A stretch of 7,794 nucleotides of DNA from Conexibacter sp. (GTDB lineage: Bacteria; Actinomycetota; Thermoleophilia; Solirubrobacterales; Solirubrobacteraceae): the NCBI GenBank assembly GCA_025964055.1, contig JAOPZP010000123.1, positions 1 to 7,794 of the forward strand, in the 5' to 3' direction. The notes beneath the pieces are model-generated. The model searched no databases, had not been told where the DNA came from, and saw only the letters and a list, made by a program, of their open reading frames with translations. Both the position numbers and the translations under genes were made by a program. Of this stretch, positions 1 to 4,593 are shown piece after piece (positions within the stretch are counted from its first letter, which is position 1; each line of letters begins with the position of its first letter).

Positions 1-803
1 CGTCCCGCGAGACGGGCGTCTCCTGCTCCAACTGCGGGCGTCCGATCTGCTCGGACTGCATGACCCCGACGTCGGTCGGCATGCGCTGCCCGGTCTGCTC
101 CAAGCAGAAGACCAAGGTGCGGACCGCGGCGATGGTCAACGCCAATGCCGAGCCGCGAGTCACGATCGGGATCATCGCCGTCTGCGTGCTGGTGTTCCTC
201 GGCCAGGGCGGCAACATCGGGTTCAGCGGGAACGGCGGGAGCATCTACTCCAACTTCGCGCTTTACGGACCGCTCGTGCACGACGGCGACTACTGGCGCC
301 TGATCACCAGCGGCTTCCTGCACAGCGGGCTGATCCACATCGGGTTCAACATGTACCTGCTGTGGATCCTGGGCCAGCAGCTCGAGCGCGCGATCGGCTC
401 GGTGCGGTTCGGCGCGCTGTACTTCACGGCGCTGCTGTGCGGCTCGCTCGGCGCGCTCGTGCAGACCACGACGTCGCCGGTCGTCGGCGCGTCCGGCGCG
501 GTCTTCGGACTGATGGGCGTGCTGGCGGTCGAGCAGCGCCGCCGCGGCTACGACCCGTTCAGCGGCGGCCTCGGCGGCCTGATCCTCATCAACCTGGCGA
601 TCGGCTTCCTGCCGGGCCTGCACATCGCCTTCGGCGGCCACATCGGCGGCCTGATCGGCGGCGTGCTGGCGGCCACGGCGTTCCACCAGGCCGACCGCTT
701 CCGGCGCCCGGCGCTCGGCTACGTCGCGTGCGCGGCCCTCGCGGTGCTCGCCGTCGCCGGCGCGATCGCCGTCTCGGGCAACCTCCACAACTACACGCTC
801 TGA
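1..803 (+). CDS. Rhomboid family intramembrane serine protease with N-terminal zinc finger (5' end outside window)
   Basis: The frame is open from base 3, so the ATG at 60 is internal and the true start lies before the window. The first visible residues form a Cys-rich finger of B-box type: CxxC at bases 24-35, CxxC at 48-59 and CPVC at 87-98. The membrane part follows. Numbering from the ATG at 60, it has a first helix near 35-48, the YWRLITSGFLHSG segment near 78-90 ahead of the HIGFNMYLLW helix, the GASGAVFG motif with catalytic Ser145 (codon 492-494), and FGGHIGG with catalytic His194 (codon 639-641). This Ser/His dyad is diagnostic of active rhomboids, which cleave transmembrane substrates inside the bilayer. 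A last helix (about 220-239) ends near the C-terminus, giving the usual 6 to 7 segments. The substrate cannot be told. The finger probably binds zinc and faces the cytosol (inference). It is convergent with the next gene, 18 bp away. Confidence 0.95.
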   Translation, partial: SRETGVSCSNCGRPICSDCMTPTSVGMRCPVCSKQKTKVRTAAMVNANAEPRVTIGIIAVCVLVFLGQGGNIGFSGNGGSIYSNFALYGPLVHDGDYWRLITSGFLHSGLIHIGFNMYLLWILGQQLERAIGSVRFGALYFTALLCGSLGALVQTTTSPVVGASGAVFGLMGVLAVEQRRRGYDPFSGGLGGLILINLAIGFLPGLHIAFGGHIGGLIGGVLAATAFHQADRFRRPALGYVACAALAVLAVAGAIAVSGNLHNYTL

Positions 804-811
804 CGGCGGCG

Positions 812-821
812 GCGGGCCCGC
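812..821. repeat. Short GC palindrome between convergent stop codons
   Basis: GCGGGCCCGC is a perfect 10-bp palindrome that fills most of the 18-bp gap between the rhomboid stop (801-803) and the stop of the minus-strand gene (822-824). There is no T-tract on either side, so it is at best a weak bidirectional transcript-end structure, and in DNA this rich in GC it may be chance. Confidence 0.25.
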
Positions 822-1712
822 CTACGGCGCGAGCCGGTGCACGGTCCCCGGCGCCTCGGGCACCAGGTCGGGATGCAGCGCGTGGGCGAGCGTCTCCAGG
901 CCGTCGACCAACCGCGGCCCGGGGCGGGAGAAGTACGCCGAGGCGTCGAGCGCGATGACGTCCTGGGCCCCGATCGCGCGCAGCTCGTCGGAGAACTGCT
1001 CGGCCTCCTGCAGCGCCCGCGGCCCGTCGTAGCCGCAGGGGATGCACAGCACCACGTCCGGCCGCGCGGCGCGCAGCGCGTCCCAGTCCAGCCGCTCGCT
1101 GTGCTCGCCGGCGAATCCGAGCACGTCGAGGCCGCCGGCGAGCTCGATCAGCTGCGGCGTCCAGTGCCCGGCGACGTAGATCGGGTCGAACCACTCGACC
1201 GCCGCGACGGTCCGGCGCGGCGCGTCCTTCAGCGCGATCCTGATGCGGTCGACCCGGGCGCGCTGCCGCGCCACGAGGTCGAGCGCCGCGTCGCGCGCAC
1301 CGGTCGCCTGGGCGATCGTCCGGATGTCGCTCATCGTCTCGCCGAACGTCTTGGGGTCCAGCGCGATGACCTTGGGGCACGGCGCCAGCTTCGCCGCGAC
1401 GGCCTTGACCTCGTCGTAGCTGACCGCGCAGACGGGGCACAGCTCCTGCGTGACGATCAGGTCGGGCTTGAGCTCGGCGAGCAGCTGCTCGTCGAGCCCG
1501 TAGATCGCCTCGCCCTGCTCGGTGCGCGCGCGCACGGCCGCGTCGATCTCGCCCGCCGACAGCCCGCCGGGCAGCCTGTCGCGGGTGATCCGGGCGACCC
1601 CGGCCGTCTGGGCCGGGAAGTCGCACTCGTGGGTGACGCCGACGACGTCGTCGCCGAGCCCAAGGGCGTACAGCAACTCGGTAGCGTGCGGCACGAGGCT
1701 GACGATCCGCAT
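822..1712 (-). CDS. BtuF-like cobalamin-binding-type protein (periplasmic-binding-protein fold) without signal peptide
   Basis: The product has 296 residues. It opens with MRIVSLVPHATELLYALGLG, the N-terminal signature of the iron/cobalamin class III substrate-binding fold (BtuF/FhuD type). Further family-like blocks are VTHECD (27-31), the LKPDLIVTQELCPVCAVSYD stretch (81-100), EWFDPIYVAGHWTPQL (173-188) and a PCGYDG motif (225-230). There is no signal peptide or lipobox, because the domain begins at residue 1, so it is probably cytosolic and not an ordinary transporter partner. Conserved-looking Cys residues are C30, the pair C92/C95 and the pair C223/C226, which could hold a metal or cofactor. 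Database names for such stand-alone proteins are 'cobalamin-binding protein', but the ligand is not proven. The frame stays open upstream to 2129, but that part is antisense to the dehydratase gene, and Met at 1712 fits the family start. No SD sequence is visible; a leaderless start is likely. Confidence 0.85.
   Translation of the reverse strand: MRIVSLVPHATELLYALGLGDDVVGVTHECDFPAQTAGVARITRDRLPGGLSAGEIDAAVRARTEQGEAIYGLDEQLLAELKPDLIVTQELCPVCAVSYDEVKAVAAKLAPCPKVIALDPKTFGETMSDIRTIAQATGARDAALDLVARQRARVDRIRIALKDAPRRTVAAVEWFDPIYVAGHWTPQLIELAGGLDVLGFAGEHSERLDWDALRAARPDVVLCIPCGYDGPRALQEAEQFSDELRAIGAQDVIALDASAYFSRPGPRLVDGLETLAHALHPDLVPEAPGTVHRLAP
1682..1687 (+). promoter_or_regulatory. Candidate -10 element (TAGCGT) for the dehydratase gene
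   Basis: TAGCGT fits the actinobacterial TAnnnT form and sits inside the first codons of the divergent minus-strand gene, 37 bases before the dehydratase ATG. Transcription from about 1694 would give a leader of about 30 bases including the SD sequence. The same eight bases, GGTAGCGT, recur before the CNNM gene (2055-2062). No -35 element is recognisable. Confidence 0.35.
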
Positions 1713-1714
1713 GC

Positions 1715-1720
1715 GGAGGA
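1715..1720 (+). promoter_or_regulatory. Ribosome binding site of the dehydratase gene
   Basis: GGAGGA lies four bases before the ATG at 1725 and fixes that start against the much longer open frame upstream. It lies in the 12-bp gap between the two divergent start codons. Confidence 0.7.
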
Positions 1721-1725
1721 CGATA
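1720..1725 (-). promoter_or_regulatory. Candidate leaderless -10 element (TATCGT) of the BtuF-like gene
   Basis: Read on the minus strand, TATCGT is followed by exactly seven bases and then the ATG at 1712. That spacing puts the transcription start at the A of the ATG, as in leaderless actinobacterial mRNAs, and agrees with the lack of an SD sequence (the bases before the ATG are pyrimidine-rich). The element overlaps the SD sequence and the ATG of the divergent gene. Confidence 0.45.
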
Positions 1726-2015
1726 TGGCAGAGCTGCTGGACGACCACACGATCGAGGAGCGCCTCGGACCGCTCGACGGCTGGCGCCGCGAGGGCGACG
1801 AGATCGTCACCGACCGCAAGCTGCCCGACTTCGCCGCGGCGATGGCGTTCGTCAACGCGGTGGCCGACGCGGCGGAGGCGGCCAACCACCATCCCGACAT
1901 CCTGGTCCACGACTACAACCAGGTCCGGTTGAGCGTCACCAACCACAGCGCGGGCGGGCTCACCCAGGCCGACATCGACCTGGCGGCGACCATCGACGCC
2001 CTCCCCGGCGGCTAG
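1725..2015 (+). CDS. phhB: Pterin-4a-carbinolamine dehydratase (PCD/DCoH family)
   Basis: The product has 96 residues, the normal length of this single-domain family. It dehydrates 4a-hydroxytetrahydrobiopterin during cofactor recycling for aromatic amino acid hydroxylases; in bacteria without such hydroxylases the role is less clear. Diagnostic features are LDGW (17-20), the AANHHPDI block with His55-His56-Pro57 (the catalytic HHP of the family) and His74 in VTNHSAGGLT, 18 residues after His56 as in characterised members, followed by the DIDLA helix (83-87). The ATG at 1725 is chosen because of the GGAGGA before it and because homologues begin about 50 residues before HHP; the open frame reaching back to 837 is antisense to the BtuF-like gene. 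No hydroxylase lies in the window, so the physiological partner is unknown. The symbol is by family only. Confidence 0.9.
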   Translation: MAELLDDHTIEERLGPLDGWRREGDEIVTDRKLPDFAAAMAFVNAVADAAEAANHHPDILVHDYNQVRLSVTNHSAGGLTQADIDLAATIDALPGG

Positions 2016-2017
2016 CC

Positions 2018-2050
2018 CGATCGGCGGGCCGCGACCCGGCGCGCCGATCG
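2018..2050 (+). terminator. Hairpin just after the dehydratase stop, possible U-less terminator
   Basis: CGATCGGCG (2018-2026) and CGCCGATCG (2042-2050) are perfect 9-bp inverted arms. The 15-base loop can form a further short GCCG/CGGC stem. It starts three bases after the dehydratase stop codon (2013-2015). No T-tract follows, so termination would have to be of the hairpin-only or Rho-assisted kind common in high-GC bacteria. Confidence 0.5.
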
Positions 2051-2056
2051 CGCTGG

Positions 2057-2062
2057 TAGCGT
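2057..2062 (+). promoter_or_regulatory. Candidate -10 element (TAGCGT) of the CNNM gene
   Basis: TAGCGT within GGTAGCGT matches the 8-mer before the dehydratase gene. A start near 2069 would leave a leader of about 60 bases before the GTG at 2130. No -35 element is evident, and the element follows the preceding hairpin by only six bases. Confidence 0.35.
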
Positions 2063-2103
2063 CCTGTCGTCGCTCCATGAACGACGACCTCTCTCGAAGT
2101 AGC

Positions 2104-2121
2104 GCCGGGGCCAGACCCGGC
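2104..2121 (+). promoter_or_regulatory. Hairpin at the SD position of the CNNM gene
   Basis: GCCGGG (2104-2109) and CCCGGC (2116-2121) are perfect 6-bp arms around a 6-base loop, ending eight bases before the GTG start. It occupies the place where an SD sequence would be expected, and none is visible. It may shape translation initiation or be chance in GC-rich DNA. Confidence 0.3.
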
Positions 2122-2129
2122 CTCATCAC

Positions 2130-3461
2130 GTGACCATCCTGCTGCTTCTCGCGGTCGCGGTGCTGATCGGCGTCAACGGCTTCTTCGTGTCCGCCGAGTT
2201 CGGCCTCGTCCGCTCACGGCGCTCCTCGCTGCAGGACATGGCCGAGGAGGGCTCGGCCGGCGCGCGGCGCGCGCTGCAGCTGCACGACGACCTCAACCAG
2301 TACCTGTCGGCGTGCCAGTTCGGCATCACGCTCGCCTCGCTGGGCATCGGCTTCCTCGGCGAGCCGGCGATCGCGACCCTGTTCGAGCCGCTGTTCGGCA
2401 GCTTCTCGCACGGCGTGAAGATCGCGATCTCGGTGGCCATCGCCTACGTGGTGGTCACCGCGGCCCACGTCGTCGTCGGCGAGCAGGTGCCCAAGATCTA
2501 CGCGATCATCCACCCGGACCGGATCGCGATCGCGGTCGCGCGGCCCCTGCTGGCGTTCAACACGGCGATGAAGCCCTTCATCTCGCTGTTGAACGCCGTG
2601 TCCAACGCCTTCCTGCGACTGCTGCGCGTCGATCCCAACGCCGCCTCCGAGGAGGGCGCGACGCCCGAGGAGCTGCGGATCCTGATCGGCCAGGCCCGCG
2701 CCGGCGGCAAGCTCGACGCCGGCGAGGCCGGCATGCTCAGCGGCGTCTTCCACCTGCACGAGCAGGAGGCGCGGCAGGTCATGACGCCGATCCCGGCGGT
2801 CGTCACGGTCGATCTGAGCGAGGATGTCGAGACTGCGCTGCGCCGCTGCATCTCGTCCGGCCACACGCGGCTGGTCGTCACCGAGGACGACAACCGCGAC
2901 CGCGTGCGCGGCATCGTGCACTCCAACTCGCTGGCGCGGGCGCTGATGGCCGAGGGGCCGCAGGCCTCGATCGAGCCGCTGGTGCGCGAGGCGGTCATCG
3001 TCCCCGAGACCAAGCCGCTGGACGACCTGCTGGCCGACCTGCAGCGCCAGCGCTCGTCGATGGCCGTGGTCGTCGACGAGTACGGCCGCGTGGTCGGCAT
3101 CGTCACCGTCGAGGACATCATCGAGGAGGTCGTCGGCGAGATCGACGACGAGACCGACCCGGCCGGCGGGCACATCCGCCGCCTGGCCAACGGCGACTGG
3201 TTCGTCCGCGGCCACGTCGCGGTGACCGATCTGCTCGACTACGGCGTCGAGCTGCCCGTCGACACCGACGCCTACAACTCGGTCGGCGGGTTCGTGTTCG
3301 CCGAGCTCGGGCGCCTGCCCAAGCGGGGCGACACCATCACCGCCGACGGCTACTCGATCCGTGTCGAGTCGGTGCGCGAGAACCGCATCGAGGCCGTGCG
3401 GATCCGCGAGCGGCGAGCGCAGCAGAGCTCGACGTCCGGCAACGAACAGCGCTCCGGCTGA
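2130..3461 (+). CDS. CNNM/CorC-type membrane protein (DUF21, CBS pair, CorC_HlyC); 'hemolysin family protein'
   Basis: The product has 443 residues with the full three-part architecture. The DUF21/CNNM membrane domain covers about 1-170: a first helix at 2-22 leading into the SAEFGLVRSRR segment (21-31), the ACQFGITLASLGIGFLGEP core (61-79), a helix at 97-115 and GEQVPK (117-122). A linker with a short acidic helix follows (175-215). Two CBS motifs, which usually bind adenine nucleotides, span about 216-272 (from the VMTP motif) and 283-338 (MAVVVDEYGRVVGIVTVEDI). The C-terminal CorC_HlyC domain is about 348-428. Relatives export or regulate Mg2+ and other divalent cations; the name hemolysin is historical. 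The GTG start at 2130 is forced, since an in-frame TAG lies at 2100-2102 and no other start lies between. The C-terminal 15 residues are polar and probably disordered. It appears to be a single-gene unit. Confidence 0.93.
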   Translation: MTILLLLAVAVLIGVNGFFVSAEFGLVRSRRSSLQDMAEEGSAGARRALQLHDDLNQYLSACQFGITLASLGIGFLGEPAIATLFEPLFGSFSHGVKIAISVAIAYVVVTAAHVVVGEQVPKIYAIIHPDRIAIAVARPLLAFNTAMKPFISLLNAVSNAFLRLLRVDPNAASEEGATPEELRILIGQARAGGKLDAGEAGMLSGVFHLHEQEARQVMTPIPAVVTVDLSEDVETALRRCISSGHTRLVVTEDDNRDRVRGIVHSNSLARALMAEGPQASIEPLVREAVIVPETKPLDDLLADLQRQRSSMAVVVDEYGRVVGIVTVEDIIEEVVGEIDDETDPAGGHIRRLANGDWFVRGHVAVTDLLDYGVELPVDTDAYNSVGGFVFAELGRLPKRGDTITADGYSIRVESVRENRIEAVRIRERRAQQSSTSGNEQRSG

Positions 3462-3735
3462 TCCGACCGCCAGTTCCGTCCGAACGCGCCGTTTGAGTCC
3501 CCGAACGGTGTCGTCCGGTGGAACGGACCGCGACGGGGCCGTGTCGCCGGCGCTCGTGGGACAGCGCGAGGCGGCGAGTTGGAGAAGGGCGGCCCGGGGT
3601 GGTGCCGCCCGGAACGCTCGAGCACGGCGGTCGGTCTCTTCTCCTGGGCCGGCCGCCGGGAGCGTGCGCGCGAGACAGCGCAACGGCGAATGTCCCGCGC
3701 CTCAACACAGCCGTAACACGATGCCCCTTTAATCA
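3462..3735. other. Non-coding stretch with GC-rich hairpins
   Basis: I see no credible gene here; open frames crossing it have Arg/Pro/Ala-rich translations typical of non-coding GC-rich DNA. It contains a perfect 7-bp hairpin, GGGCGGC (3587-3593) with GCCGCCC (3604-3610), lying about 125 bases after the CNNM stop and a possible U-less terminator for it, plus looser inverted repeats around 3509-3534 and 3634-3675. The last 45 bases or so are less GC-rich and lead into the leader-like element that follows. Confidence 0.5.
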
Positions 3736-3764
3736 ATCCGGCCCGCCTGATGAGCGGGCCGGAT
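3736..3764. repeat. Perfect 11-bp hairpin ahead of the small ORF
   Basis: ATCCGGCCCGC (3736-3746) and GCGGGCCGGAT (3754-3764) are perfectly complementary around the 7-base loop CTGATGA. Neither side has a real T-tract, though the minus-strand exit reads TGATTAAAG. It could be a terminator for transcripts from the CNNM gene, a back-up terminator for the minus-strand GST gene, or the 5' structure of a leader RNA that includes the small ORF. Confidence 0.6.
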
Positions 3765-3773
3765 CGTGCTTCT

Positions 3774-3782
3774 GGGAGGAGG
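3774..3782 (+). promoter_or_regulatory. Strong SD sequence with an internal complementary strand downstream
   Basis: GGGAGGAGG contains a full AGGAGG and lies five bases before the GTG at 3788. All nine bases can pair with CCTCCTTCC at 3819-3827 (eight Watson-Crick pairs and one G-U), which would hide the SD sequence and loop out the start codon. Confidence 0.5.
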
Positions 3783-3787
3783 TGCAC

Positions 3788-3841
3788 GTGCGAGTACGTT
3801 CGCATCCGCGATTGTCTGCCTCCTTCCTGAAGCGGCCCTAA
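3788..3841 (+). CDS. Putative 17-residue leader peptide or small protein
   Basis: GTG to TAA encodes MRVRSHPRLSASFLKRP, preceded by the best SD sequence in the window. The peptide is basic (five Arg/Lys) with no membrane segment. Its codons are unlike those of the neighbouring genes: CGA twice, GTA, CGT, TTG and TCT appear, and the local GC content drops. That suggests the RNA, not the peptide, is what matters, or that slow codons are used on purpose, as in attenuators. No plus-strand gene follows that it could control, since the next gene is convergent. I do not recognise the peptide. Alternatives are an orphaned leader of a lost gene, or an unrelated small RNA that happens to contain an open frame. 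Confidence 0.35.
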   Translation: MRVRSHPRLSASFLKRP

Positions 3842-3861
3842 AAACTCCCCGGTCCGGGGAG
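3840..3861 (-). terminator. Intrinsic terminator of the GST gene
   Basis: Read on the minus strand, CTCCCC (3861-3856) and GGGGAG (3850-3845) form a 6-bp GC stem around the loop GGACC, followed directly by TTTTT (3844-3840). This is the only classic hairpin plus T-tract in the window and begins about 33 bases after the GST stop codon. It overlaps the end of the plus-strand small ORF. Confidence 0.75.
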
Positions 3862-3877
3862 GTACGGGGCCCTCGCT

Positions 3878-3900
3878 GCCTAGGCGTCGGCGCCTCAGGC
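3878..3900. repeat. Imperfect hairpin over the GST stop codon
   Basis: GCCTAGGCG (3878-3886), loop TCGG, then CGCCTCAGGC (3891-3900) pair over nine positions with one bulged C. It covers the stop codon of the minus-strand gene (3895-3897) and lies 16 bases from the terminator stem, so it may add to 3' end formation or mRNA stability. Confidence 0.4.
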
Positions 3901-4521
3901 GCGTGGCAGCTCGGCCATCCGGTCGATCCAGGCGGTCAGGCGTGGGTGCTCGCCGGGGCGCAGCGCGAGGTGCTCGAGCAGCACGCCGTGGAAGAGGTCG
4001 TCGTCCTCGGGGTCGCTCGAGGTCGCGAAGCGCAGGAAGGGGTGGGCGCAGACGTCGGCGGCCCCGGGCGCGTCGCCGAAGAGGTACGGCCGCCCGTGCA
4101 GCAGCGCGTCGAACCCATGCTGCCAGCCCCGCAGCTGCGCCGCCCAGGCGGCGATCCGGTCGCGGTCGGGCGCGGCGCGCGCCTGCTCGGCCTCGATGGC
4201 GTTCGGCGCGACCTTCCAGACGTGGTCGAAGAAGGTCACGAAGCCCTCGACCTCGCGCCGCGCGGCGGCGTCGGCGGGGTAGAGCGGATGCGGCTGGGCC
4301 CAGGTCGCGTCGATCCAGGCGACGATGGCCATGGAGTCGGTCAGGACCCGGCCGTCGTCGGTCTCCAGCACGGGGACCAACGGCTGGCCGGAGAGCTGCT
4401 GCACGGCGGCGCGGTCGGCGGGGTCGTGCTGGACGGTCGCCTCCAGCGCGATGCCCTTGAGGCCGAGCGCGAGGGCGACGCGGGCGACGTTGGTGGAGTG
4501 GGGGATGGCGTGCAGCCGCAT
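3895..4521 (-). CDS. Glutathione S-transferase family protein
   Basis: The product has 208 residues, normal for a bacterial GST. The N-terminal thioredoxin-like domain is about 1-75: MRLHAIPHS at the start, with Ser9 the likely thiol-activating position (inference), then the cis-Pro segment QPLVPVLETDDG (46-57, VP at 49-50) and TDSMAIVAWID (61-71), the usual (E/D)S-AI site that contacts the thiol. The helical C-terminal domain runs about 88-205 and includes the PYLFGDAPGAADVCAHP motif (145-161) with the Asp that caps the core helix. Such proteins are cytosolic and conjugate or reduce electrophiles. Because most Actinobacteria lack glutathione, the real thiol may differ. The start at 4521 fits the family, and no upstream in-frame start is closer. 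It is transcribed away from the LysR-type gene, 72 bp apart, which probably controls it. There is no SD sequence. Confidence 0.88.
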   Translation of the reverse strand: MRLHAIPHSTNVARVALALGLKGIALEATVQHDPADRAAVQQLSGQPLVPVLETDDGRVLTDSMAIVAWIDATWAQPHPLYPADAAARREVEGFVTFFDHVWKVAPNAIEAEQARAAPDRDRIAAWAAQLRGWQHGFDALLHGRPYLFGDAPGAADVCAHPFLRFATSSDPEDDDLFHGVLLEHLALRPGEHPRLTAWIDRMAELPRA

Positions 4522-4529
4522 GGGCGGGC

Positions 4530-4535
4530 ACTCTG
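4530..4535 (-). promoter_or_regulatory. Candidate -10 element (CAGAGT) of the GST gene
   Basis: On the minus strand, CAGAGT lies eight bases before the GST ATG, close to the TAnnnT form except for the first base. With no SD sequence present, a leaderless or nearly leaderless transcript is plausible. Its -35 region would overlap the palindrome at 4556-4567. Confidence 0.3.
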
Positions 4536-4555
4536 ACCGAGCCGAGGCGCAAGCG

Positions 4556-4567
4556 CGACTGCAGTCG
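4556..4567. promoter_or_regulatory. Candidate operator: 12-bp perfect palindrome between GST and LysR genes
   Basis: CGACTGCAGTCG is a perfect dyad in the 72-bp divergent gap, 35 bases upstream of the GST start and 26 bases upstream of the LysR start, so it covers the -35 region of both candidate promoters. LysR-type regulators typically bind such dyads and repress their own gene while switching the divergent one. A smaller dyad, ACGGC-T-GCCGT, follows at 4571-4581. Binding is inferred from position only. Confidence 0.45.
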
Positions 4568-4580
4568 TTGACGGCTGCCG

Positions 4581-4586
4581 TAAGCT
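4581..4586 (+). promoter_or_regulatory. Candidate leaderless -10 element (TAAGCT) of the LysR gene
   Basis: TAAGCT is followed by exactly seven bases and then the ATG at 4594, the same geometry as the element before the BtuF-like gene. No SD sequence precedes the ATG. A TTGACG at 4568-4573 looks like a -35 box but is only seven bases away and cannot pair with this -10. Confidence 0.45.
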
Positions 4587-4593
4587 GCGCTTC

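Noticed and set aside
837..1724. A long N-terminal extension of the dehydratase
   Set aside because: It is antisense to the BtuF-like gene, rich in Arg/Asp/Val, and there is a clear SD sequence before the ATG at 1725.
1713..2129. A 139-residue N-terminal extension of the BtuF-like protein
   Set aside because: It is antisense to the whole dehydratase gene and has no domain; the family start MRIVSL falls exactly at 1712.
3595..3611. A T-box-like antiterminator sequence (GGGTGGTGCCGCC, close to the GGGTGGNACCGCG consensus)
   Set aside because: The conserved A is G, the TGG part lies in the loop of a simple perfect hairpin, no Stem I elements are recognisable upstream, and no aminoacyl-tRNA synthetase or amino acid gene follows on this strand.
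3337..3732. Open frames on both strands across the CNNM end and the following gap (for example 3361-3732 plus and 3337-3708 minus)
   Set aside because: They overlap the CNNM coding region, have low-complexity Arg/Ser/Pro-rich translations, and lack SD sequences or known motifs.
3747..3753. CTGATGA, the first core motif of hammerhead ribozymes
   Set aside because: It is the closed loop of a perfect hairpin, and the required GAAA core element and third stem are absent.
4568..4586. TTGACG plus TAAGCT as a classic -35/-10 promoter for the LysR gene
   Set aside because: The spacer is only seven bases, so they cannot form one sigma-70-type promoter; only the TAAGCT element is kept as a candidate.
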